A stretch of DNA of 8,256 nucleotides, from contig JBBDYD010000029.1 in assembly GCA_040901865.1 (NCBI GenBank), positions 1-8,256 of the forward strand, in the 5' to 3' direction. Both the position numbers and the translations under genes were made by a program. This document shows, piece by piece, positions 1 to 5,516 of the stretch; positions within the stretch are counted from its first letter, which is position 1; each line of letters starts with the position of its first letter. Below the pieces are notes generated by a model. The model saw only the letters and a list, made by a program, of their open reading frames with translations. It did no database searches and was not told the origin of the DNA. This DNA is from JBBDYD01 sp040901865 (GTDB lineage: Bacteria; Bacteroidota; Ignavibacteria; UBA10030).

Positions 1-600
1 TTGCTTGATCAGGTGCGTCAGCGCAAAGTCCCTCTCAAAGAGATCAGTGAAAAGGAACTTCGCCAGGTTTCGGAAACGGTGCATGCACAGGGCGTGGTGG
101 CGGTTGTCAAGCAGCGATCCGTCCAACTGACTCCAGCGCTGATCGGCGGCGCCCGGATCATTGTTGCCCTCGACACCATTGCGGATCCGGGGAACCTCGG
201 AACAATCCTGCGCACAGCCGATTGGTTCGGCGCCGATCTCGTCCTGCTGGGCAAGGGTACGGTTGAGCTCTACAACGATAAAGTCGTCCGTTCCACCGTG
301 GGTTCACTTTTTCATGTACCTGTGGCCGAGGGGGTTGACCTCGCTGTCGCCCTGGCAGATCTGAAGGCACAGGGATTCCGGATTGTGGCGCTGTCTGCCG
401 ATGGAAAAACAGACTTGAACAACGTGGATTGGGGAAAACGAAACGTGGTTGTCCTCGGAGCGGAAGCGCAGGGAGTGTCAAAGCAAGTGAGAGCCGTCTC
501 AGATGTCCTCGTGCGTATTCCTCGTTTTGGGCGGGCGGAGTCACTGAATGTGGGGGTCGCGTGCGGTGTGGCGCTTTCTCAGATGAGAAAACCGTCATGA
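1..600 (+). CDS. TrmH/SpoU-family RNA 2'-O-ribose methyltransferase, C-terminal part (5' end outside window)
   Basis: Probable S-adenosylmethionine-dependent enzyme that methylates a ribose 2'-hydroxyl in rRNA or tRNA in the cytoplasm. The 199 visible residues contain the three SPOUT-fold motifs. Motif I is DPGNLGTILRTA (about residues 62-73), with the conserved Asn and the Arg thought to be catalytic. Motif II is LGAEAQGVS (152-160). Motif III is the IPRFGRAESLNVGVACG stretch (173-189), which forms the knotted cofactor site. A KVVRSTVGSLFHVPV segment (94-108) is also typical. The first about 40 residues look like the end of the substrate-binding domain (an EISEKEL...QGVVAVV linker). The open frame runs off the left edge, so the leading TTG is most likely an internal Leu codon. 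The family includes RlmB, TrmH and TsnR/YsgA-like enzymes; which RNA position is modified cannot be told. The stop overlaps the next gene's start (ATGA). Confidence 0.92.
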   Translation: MLDQVRQRKVPLKEISEKELRQVSETVHAQGVVAVVKQRSVQLTPALIGGARIIVALDTIADPGNLGTILRTADWFGADLVLLGKGTVELYNDKVVRSTVGSLFHVPVAEGVDLAVALADLKAQGFRIVALSADGKTDLNNVDWGKRNVVVLGAEAQGVSKQVRAVSDVLVRIPRFGRAESLNVGVACGVALSQMRKPS

Positions 601-1550
601 CCGGTGAAAACACAACACTGACAATCGTCCCCGGATTCTCCGTGGGTCATGTGACGGATCTTGCCAATGCCACGGGCTGCACAGTGGTTCTCTGTCCTCC
701 AAACACACGGGGCAGCTGCGAGGTCCGGGGCAACTCGCCTGGAAGCAGGGAACTGGCCCTGCTCGCTCCGGAAAGATCCATGCAGGAGGTTCACGCGATT
801 CTTCTCACGGGCGGAAGCGCCTTCGGACTTTCGGCTGCGGATGGAGTGGTCAAGTGGCTTCAGGAAAAGAATGTCGGGTACGAAACGCCGTGGGCCCGGG
901 TGCCGATTGTTCCCGCGGCAGTGGTGTTTGACCTGAATGTCGGAAACAACGCCATACGGCCGACGTCCGCCTCCGGATATGAGGCCTGTTACAAAGCGAC
1001 GAGCGATCCTGTCCAGTCAGGGAGTCTGGGAGCCGGGACCGGAGCGACGGTGGGTAAGTGGGCGGGCATTGAAACATGGATGAAGGGAGGGATCGGTTGC
1101 GCCTCTGTCGCCGCGGGAGAATTGAAAATCGGCATCCTGGCTGTGGTCAACGCCGTGGGAGATATTCTGGATGATCATGGCAACATCCTTGCCGGCGCGC
1201 GCGGGAAGGACGGCAGGTTTCTCGCGGAGACGCAAAAGAACCGGGTCTTCGCGCGAGGGAAGGTCATGCCGCAATCGAATACCACACTGGTGGTTATGGC
1301 AACGAACGGAGCGTTTTCAAAACTCGACCTGCATAAGATTGCCCAACGCATGCATGACGGAATGGCCAGAGCCATCGTTCCGGTGCACACCAGTTATGAC
1401 GGCGATACCTGCTTTGCGCTCTCGAACGGGATCGTCGGAGCCGATCTCGATTTTGCAGCGGAGCAGGCGGCCCATGCAACCGCTTCGGCAATCCGCAACG
1501 CTGTGCAATCAGCAGGCTCTGTCGGATCGGTGCCTTCTCTCCTTTCCTGA
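597..1550 (+). CDS. P1 family (MEROPS S58, DmpA/BapA-like) self-processing aminopeptidase
   Basis: Predicted member of the P1/DmpA N-terminal nucleophile superfamily. Known members are L-aminopeptidases/D-esterases or beta-aminopeptidases that cut themselves into two chains. With the ATG at 597 the protein is 317 residues. Family hallmarks are a PGFSVGHVTD start (residues 12-21), LLTGGSAFGLSAADGV (69-84), RVPIVPAAVVFDL (101-113), GSLGAGTGATVGK (142-154), SNTTLVVMATNG (227-238) and HDGMARAIVPVHTSYDGDTCFAL (253-275). By analogy with characterised members the chain should be cleaved at Asn228-Thr229, freeing Thr229 as nucleophile. The frame is open upstream to 429, but that extension would lie inside the methyltransferase and has no family similarity. 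The ATG at 597 makes a 4-base ATGA overlap and puts the conserved N-terminus in the right place. No signal peptide is evident, so it is probably cytoplasmic. Natural substrate is unknown. Confidence 0.9.
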   Translation: MTGENTTLTIVPGFSVGHVTDLANATGCTVVLCPPNTRGSCEVRGNSPGSRELALLAPERSMQEVHAILLTGGSAFGLSAADGVVKWLQEKNVGYETPWARVPIVPAAVVFDLNVGNNAIRPTSASGYEACYKATSDPVQSGSLGAGTGATVGKWAGIETWMKGGIGCASVAAGELKIGILAVVNAVGDILDDHGNILAGARGKDGRFLAETQKNRVFARGKVMPQSNTTLVVMATNGAFSKLDLHKIAQRMHDGMARAIVPVHTSYDGDTCFALSNGIVGADLDFAAEQAAHATASAIRNAVQSAGSVGSVPSLLS

Positions 1551-1551
1551 T

Positions 1552-1580
1552 TTCACGAAATTGACTATATTAACTATGAC
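1552..1580 (+). promoter_or_regulatory. Candidate sigma-70-like promoter upstream of the YqaA-like gene
   Basis: TTCACG (1552-1557) and TATGAC (1575-1580) each match the -35 and -10 consensus at four of six positions, with a 17-base spacer. They lie in an AT-rich patch of the 66-base gap between the peptidase gene and the membrane protein gene, in which ACTAT occurs twice (1564-1568 and 1573-1577). This is the only gap in the first 5 kb long enough for a promoter. The match is weak and the true consensus of this organism is unknown. Confidence 0.25.
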
Positions 1581-1616
1581 AATGGCGCCGCACTCTGCCC
1601 GCACAATGGAGTCCGC

Positions 1617-2216
1617 ATGAAAGCATTCTTCGCCTGGCTCCGGCGGCTGAAAGATTGGGTCGAGGCCTATGCTCAGAAACCCGGGGCAGGTTGGGCGCTG
1701 TTCCTCATAGCGTTTGCCGAGTCATCATTCTTTCCGATTCCACCGGATGTTCTCTTAATTGCCCTGGCAATCGCGGTCCCCAAACGCGCATTCACCTACG
1801 CGCTCATTTGCTCCGTTGGCTCGGTTCTGGGAGGTATGTTCGGCTATTTTATCGGACTTGAACTCTATGAAACCGTCGGAAGCAGGATTATTGAATTCTA
1901 TGGACTTGAAGAACAATATTTGACGGTGAAAAGCCTTTACGATAACAACGCATTTTCTGCAATTGCGATTGCCGGATTTACACCGATTCCCTATAAAGTG
2001 TTTACCATTGCTGCCGGGGCATTTCAGGTCTCATTCGAGACCCTTGTTTTGGCATCAACCGTCAGCCGCCCGGCACGATTTTTTCTGGTTGCCGCGCTGT
2101 TCTATTACTTTGGGGCTAGGATCAAGCCTTATATTGATAAGTACTTTGAAATTCTCACGCTGATCTTCGTTGTTTTGCTGGTCGCGGGATTTGTTCTTAT
2201 TAAGTATCTTGCATAA
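1617..2216 (+). CDS. DedA/YqaA-family (VTT domain) inner-membrane protein
   Basis: Small integral membrane protein of the SNARE-associated/VTT superfamily. Members of the wider family act in lipid flipping or membrane homeostasis; this subgroup, resembling E. coli YqaA, has no firmly assigned substrate. The 199 residues hold hydrophobic segments at about 25-52, 58-82, 112-137, 146-166 and 177-197. Family motifs are FAESSFFPIPPDVLL (33-47), GFTPIPYKVFTIAAG (120-134) and SRPARFF (150-156). The acidic, proline-rich first motif and the F-x-P-x-P loop match the re-entrant hairpins of the VTT fold, and the Arg in the third is a known conserved position. The ATG at 1617 is preceded by GGAG (1608-1611) at 5-base spacing. 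The full-length size fits the YqaA branch. The Nudix gene follows after 15 bases, so the two are probably co-transcribed. Confidence 0.88.
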   Translation: MKAFFAWLRRLKDWVEAYAQKPGAGWALFLIAFAESSFFPIPPDVLLIALAIAVPKRAFTYALICSVGSVLGGMFGYFIGLELYETVGSRIIEFYGLEEQYLTVKSLYDNNAFSAIAIAGFTPIPYKVFTIAAGAFQVSFETLVLASTVSRPARFFLVAALFYYFGARIKPYIDKYFEILTLIFVVLLVAGFVLIKYLA

Positions 2217-2231
2217 GAATAAGGGCCGGCA

Positions 2232-2723
2232 ATGCCAAAAACCGTCAGTCAGATCGTCGAAGTATGCGTGTTCAGGATCGCGGGGGGAGAACACCGCTTC
2301 CTCTTGCTGAAGCGCTCGGCGGACGAAAAAATATATCCGGGAATCTGGCAGATTGTCACGGGCAAAATTGAAGAGACTGAGCATACCGTCACGGCCGCCT
2401 TGCGGGAAGTTCGGGAAGAAACCGGATTCTCACCGCACCGATTCTGGCGGCTGCCGTTTGTGAATTCGTTCTACGAACCGGTCAGGGACCTGATTCACCT
2501 CTGTCCGTATTTTGCAGCCGAAGTTTCAGAGGGAGTCGACCCCGTGCTGTCCCCGGAGCATCAGGAGTACCAATGGTGCACATTCGAACGAGCTCAGGCT
2601 CTCCTCCCGTGGTCCGGCCAGCGTACAGGCGTCAGCATTGTGCACAATCATATTATCCCTGGAACTGAGGAATCACGCCTTCTGGAAATCCCCCCCGTCT
2701 ATCTCGAAAGGAAAGAGCATTGA
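2232..2723 (+). CDS. Nudix hydrolase
   Basis: Predicted Mg2+-dependent pyrophosphohydrolase acting on a nucleoside diphosphate linked to another moiety. The 163-residue protein has a perfect Nudix box, G-x5-E-x7-REVREETGF, from Gly44 to Phe66; Glu59, Glu62 and Glu63 are the expected metal ligands. Upstream of it lie VEVCVFRI (9-16), LLLKRS (24-29) and PGIWQIVTGKIEE (36-48). The W-x-VTG-x-x-E pattern is also seen in NudB-like dihydroneopterin triphosphate pyrophosphatases, but the sequence alone does not prove that role. The ATG at 2232 has AAGGG (2221-2225) at 6-base spacing. The stop overlaps the TTG start of the kinase by four bases, so translation is likely coupled. A house-cleaning or salvage function with the two downstream genes is possible. 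Substrate is unassigned. Confidence 0.93.
   Translation: MPKTVSQIVEVCVFRIAGGEHRFLLLKRSADEKIYPGIWQIVTGKIEETEHTVTAALREVREETGFSPHRFWRLPFVNSFYEPVRDLIHLCPYFAAEVSEGVDPVLSPEHQEYQWCTFERAQALLPWSGQRTGVSIVHNHIIPGTEESRLLEIPPVYLERKEH
2707..2715 (+). promoter_or_regulatory. Ribosome binding site supporting the TTG start of the PfkB kinase
   Basis: AAAGGAAAG, with an AAGGA core at 2708-2712, lies 7 bases before the TTG at 2720. It supports this non-ATG start, which also gives the family's typical N-terminus (SLLVVGSVALD). The site lies inside the end of the Nudix gene. Confidence 0.6.
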
Positions 2724-3637
2724 GCCTTCTCGTCGTCGGTTCCGTTGCGCTTGATTCTGTCGAAACCCCTTTTGGAAAGGTCGAGAATGCCCTGGGGGGA
2801 TCAGCGGTGTTCATCGGCATGTCGGCCTGCTATCTCGCAGCTCCCGTGCGACTGGTTGCCGTCGTCGGCGGCGACTTCCCAAAATCGTATCTTGAACTCC
2901 TCGAGGAGCGCTCGATCGATCTCGACGGATTGAAAATCGTGCCCGAAGGCAAGACGTTTAGATGGGGTGGACGCTATCACTACGATCTGAACACCCGGGA
3001 TTCCCTTTATACCGATCTGAACGTTTTCGAACACTTCGATCCTGTCATCCCGGAGCAATACCGAAAGTCCTCGTATGTGTGCCTCGGAAACATCCATCCG
3101 CGCCTTCAGCGAAGAGTGCTCGAGCAAATTGAAAAACCGCGGTTGGTCATCGGGGACACGATGAACTACTGGATCCAAAATACGGCGGATGAACTGCAGA
3201 AGACTCTTCGAGTGATGGACGTTCTCATCATTAATGATTCGGAGGCCCGGTTGCTGACCCAGGAACCGAATCTGGTCAAGGCGGCGAAGCGCATCATCGA
3301 CCTTGGGCCAAAGATCATCATTATTAAGAAGGGAGAGCACGGAGCACTGCTGGTGACTGAGAAGACGATTTTTTCCGCACCGGCGTATCCTCTCGAAACC
3401 ATTTACGACCCTACCGGTGCCGGCGATTCTTTTGCCGGGGGATTTGCCGGATGGTTGGCCAAAACGGACGACCTCTCTCCGGAAAATTTGAAACGGGCCG
3501 TGATTTATGGGAGCGCCCTGGCGTCATTCTGCGTCGAGCGGTTCAGCGTTGACCGGCTCAAGGACCTCACGTATCTCGAAATAAAAGACCGGTACCGGTC
3601 GTTTATGAATCTCTCGCATTTCGATGAAGGAGCATAA
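2720..3637 (+). CDS. PfkB-family carbohydrate/nucleoside kinase
   Basis: Ribokinase-fold kinase that should transfer the ATP gamma-phosphate to a sugar or nucleoside hydroxyl. In the 305 residues one sees an N-terminal substrate strand (LLVVGSVALDSVETPFG, 3-19), the di-glycine turn ALGGSAVF (24-31), VVGGDFP (48-54), the NDSE motif (172-175), the IKKGEHGALL segment (202-211) and the C-terminal PfkB signature YDPTGAGDSFAGGF (229-242). Asp236 is the expected catalytic base and the GAGD loop the anion hole. The start is TTG, overlapping the Nudix stop. This choice is supported by a Shine-Dalgarno site and by the conserved N-terminus beginning there. The 3' end overlaps mtnA by 14 bases. Substrate cannot be named from motifs; its coupling to mtnA suggests a ribose-type or methylthioadenosine-derived compound (inference). 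Confidence 0.9.
   Translation: MSLLVVGSVALDSVETPFGKVENALGGSAVFIGMSACYLAAPVRLVAVVGGDFPKSYLELLEERSIDLDGLKIVPEGKTFRWGGRYHYDLNTRDSLYTDLNVFEHFDPVIPEQYRKSSYVCLGNIHPRLQRRVLEQIEKPRLVIGDTMNYWIQNTADELQKTLRVMDVLIINDSEARLLTQEPNLVKAAKRIIDLGPKIIIIKKGEHGALLVTEKTIFSAPAYPLETIYDPTGAGDSFAGGFAGWLAKTDDLSPENLKRAVIYGSALASFCVERFSVDRLKDLTYLEIKDRYRSFMNLSHFDEGA
3587..3600. repeat. Perfect 14-base palindrome upstream of mtnA
   Basis: GACCGGTACCGGTC is identical to its reverse complement. Allowing one mismatched pair, symmetry extends to 22 bases (3583-3604, AAA against TTT at the ends). It lies within the last codons of the PfkB gene, encoding Asp-Arg-Tyr-Arg-Ser, and ends 23 bases before the mtnA ATG. It could be an operator or a chance effect of coding sequence; nothing else shows function. 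Confidence 0.35.
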
Positions 3638-4688
3638 GACAGGTGCGATCGGCTGGAAGGAAGGAAAAGTCTGGTTTCTTGATCAGACACGGATTCCGGC
3701 TGAACAGCGAGTCGTCGAAACAAACGACCCATCCGTTCTTGCCGGGGCTATCCGGACCCTGTCCATCCGCGGGGCGCCCCTGATTGGGATTGCCGCGGCG
3801 TACGGCGTTGCACTTGACTTCATTTCCTCCCCCATGTCCCGAAGGGAGGACCTGCCGTCACGACTTGCCCGTGTGCAGGCACTTTTTGCCTCCACCAGAC
3901 CAACAGCTGTCAACTTGTTTTGGGCCTTGGAACGAATGAGGGAAACGGCTGAGTCGTTCTCCGGGAACATCGGGAATCTTGGAGAGGTTCTCCTCAACGA
4001 AGCGGTACGGATCCATGAGGAAGATCGGTTGACGTGTGAACAAATCGGCATCCACGGAGCAGCTCTGATTTCACCCGGAATGTCGGTACTGACTCATTGC
4101 AATACCGGGGCGCTCGCCACAGGAGGCATTGGTACAGCCTTTGGCATTATCCGGACGGCATGGGAGAAGAAAGTGCTGCGCCATGTTTACGTCGATGAAA
4201 CACGCCCGCTCCTGCAGGGCGCCCGCCTTACCGCATGGGAATTGACCCAACTGGGCATCCCATCAACGCTTATCACCGACAGCACCGCCGCTTTTCTCAT
4301 GCTCCAGGGACGTATTCAGGCTGTTCTCGTGGGCGCAGACCGGATAGCCGCAAACGGAGACGTAGCTAATAAGGTGGGAACCTATGGCCTGGCGGTGACC
4401 GCCAGATATCACGCCATTCCATTCTATGTCGCGGCGCCAACCTCGACCATTGACAGCACCATGAAGTCCGGAAAGGACATTCCCATCGAGGTGCGGGATT
4501 CTGCCGAGCTTCTCAGACAGGGGGAGAGAGCGATCGCTCCCATTGGTATGGAAGTTTATGCCCCTGCATTTGACGTAACTCCCAATGAACTTATCACTGC
4601 AATCATCACGGAATACGGAGTCGTGAGTCCGCCGTTCGGATCTCACTTGCCGACACGGCAGAGCTCCCTGGAGAATTTCAAGAAATGA
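3624..4688 (+). CDS. mtnA: S-methyl-5-thioribose-1-phosphate isomerase
   Basis: Converts 5-methylthioribose 1-phosphate to 5-methylthioribulose 1-phosphate, an early step of methionine salvage; the same enzyme serves 5'-deoxyadenosine salvage in some bacteria. At 354 residues the length is normal for MtnA. Visible are the N-terminal FLDQTRIP (18-25), IRGAPLIGIAAAYG (48-61), RPTAVNLFWAL (92-102), THCNTGALATGGIGTAFG (157-174) with Cys159, DETRPLLQGARLTAWEL (191-207), ITDSTAAFLM (217-226), VGADRIAANGDVANKVGTYGLA (236-257) with Asp239, and APTSTID (271-277). Cys159 and Asp239 fit the catalytic Cys160/Asp240 pair known in Bacillus MtnA. The relatives eIF2B and archaeal ribose-1,5-bisphosphate isomerase share this fold, but the N-terminal segment favours MtnA. 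The ATG at 3624 has no clear Shine-Dalgarno site and lies inside the kinase gene, so coupled re-initiation is likely. No mtnK or mtnP is in the window. Confidence 0.93.
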   Translation: MKEHKTGAIGWKEGKVWFLDQTRIPAEQRVVETNDPSVLAGAIRTLSIRGAPLIGIAAAYGVALDFISSPMSRREDLPSRLARVQALFASTRPTAVNLFWALERMRETAESFSGNIGNLGEVLLNEAVRIHEEDRLTCEQIGIHGAALISPGMSVLTHCNTGALATGGIGTAFGIIRTAWEKKVLRHVYVDETRPLLQGARLTAWELTQLGIPSTLITDSTAAFLMLQGRIQAVLVGADRIAANGDVANKVGTYGLAVTARYHAIPFYVAAPTSTIDSTMKSGKDIPIEVRDSAELLRQGERAIAPIGMEVYAPAFDVTPNELITAIITEYGVVSPPFGSHLPTRQSSLENFKK

Positions 4689-5485
4689 TCGTCAAGACAG
4701 ATGCCGTGGTGCTGAAATCGATGCGCTATCGAGATACGAGTAAAATCGTCACATTCTACACGAGAGCGTACGGGAAGGTTGCCGGAATCGCCAAAGGCGC
4801 CCGTGAAACCAGGAGCAAGTTTGGAGCCTCACTGGAACCAATGACCGAAGTATCCCTTGTTCTCTACAAGAAAGAACAGCGGGACCTCCAGTTGATTTCC
4901 CAATGTGACATCATCAGGCCTTTCAAGCTCGTTCACTCCGTTATGGAGAAAATGTCCGGTGCCATGGCGGTGGTGGAATTGTTGCATCAACTGACGCACA
5001 GCGAAGAAGAGAATCCCGCGCTTTACAATCTGCTCGTGGAAACTCTCGAAGCAGTCGAAGGGGCTCCCCGGAATATCCGGAATGTTGTCCATGGGTTCGA
5101 ACTCCGGTTTGCCTCGCTCTTTGGATTCACCCCCGTGTTTGATCGATGTTCTCATTGCGGAACGGTCCTTGGCGGGCCTGGCGGACATCCGGTAGTGCAG
5201 TTAAGAATTGATCGGGGTGCAGTACGGTGCGGGAATTGCCTTGAGATGCCTTCAGGGGTTGGCGCGCGAGGAGAGAAATCTGCACTCTCCGCCATAATCA
5301 GCGCTCCTACAGCCCAGATTTTGCACCGGTTTCTCACGGCTCGCCTCGACACTCTTTCCGGCGTGGAGTATCATGAATCCGTTTGGAACGAAGTGGATGA
5401 AACTTTGCGTTCTTATTTGCAGTATCACTTTGAAGGGCTCCGGCCATTGAAATCGGCTTCGGTGTTCCGGCAAATCTCAGCGTAG
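4685..5485 (+). CDS. recO: DNA repair protein RecO
   Basis: Recombination mediator of the RecF pathway. RecO anneals single strands and, with RecR, helps RecA displace single-strand binding protein. The 266-residue length is normal. The N-terminal OB-fold is recognisable in KTDAVVLKSMRYRDTSKIVTFYTRAYGK (4-31), followed by GIAKGARETRSKFGASLEP (34-52), a typical basic, glycine-containing loop. A helical middle (about 84-150) leads to the FGFTPVFDRC element and a four-cysteine zinc site: Cys155-x2-Cys158 and Cys182-x2-Cys185. The C-terminal helical part includes a LRSYLQYHFEG segment (241-251) common in RecO proteins. The ATG at 4685 overlaps the mtnA stop in ATGA, so translation is coupled and there is no separate promoter. 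Position next to mtnA has no obvious functional meaning. Confidence 0.94.
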   Translation: MIVKTDAVVLKSMRYRDTSKIVTFYTRAYGKVAGIAKGARETRSKFGASLEPMTEVSLVLYKKEQRDLQLISQCDIIRPFKLVHSVMEKMSGAMAVVELLHQLTHSEEENPALYNLLVETLEAVEGAPRNIRNVVHGFELRFASLFGFTPVFDRCSHCGTVLGGPGGHPVVQLRIDRGAVRCGNCLEMPSGVGARGEKSALSAIISAPTAQILHRFLTARLDTLSGVEYHESVWNEVDETLRSYLQYHFEGLRPLKSASVFRQISA

Positions 5486-5502
5486 GAAGAACCCAGCTTT
5501 CC

Positions 5503-5510
5503 AAAGGAGA
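5503..5510 (+). promoter_or_regulatory. Strong Shine-Dalgarno site of the DegP-like gene
   Basis: AAAGGAGA lies 6 bases before the ATG at 5517, in the 31-base gap after recO. It is the strongest ribosome site in the window and fixes the start at the signal/anchor segment. There is no room for a full promoter in the gap. Confidence 0.65.
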
Positions 5511-5516
5511 AATTGT

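Noticed and set aside
1..3. TTG as true start of the methyltransferase
   Set aside because: The family has an additional N-terminal domain and the frame is open at the window edge, so this is more likely an internal Leu codon.
429..596. 56-codon upstream extension of the P1 peptidase frame
   Set aside because: It lies wholly inside the methyltransferase motif III region in another frame, has no family similarity, and the ATG at 597 gives the conserved N-terminus and a normal ATGA overlap.
1561..1566. TTGACT as a -35 box
   Set aside because: No acceptable -10 box lies 16-18 bases downstream; the sequence there is GC-rich (around 1583-1590).
2801..3340. 179-codon open frame on the minus strand
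   Set aside because: Antisense shadow of the PfkB kinase with no domain signs or credible ribosome site.
5486..5516. Separate promoter for the DegP-like gene
   Set aside because: The 31-base gap is filled by the ribosome site and has no -35/-10 pair; any promoter would have to lie within recO, and I could not identify one.
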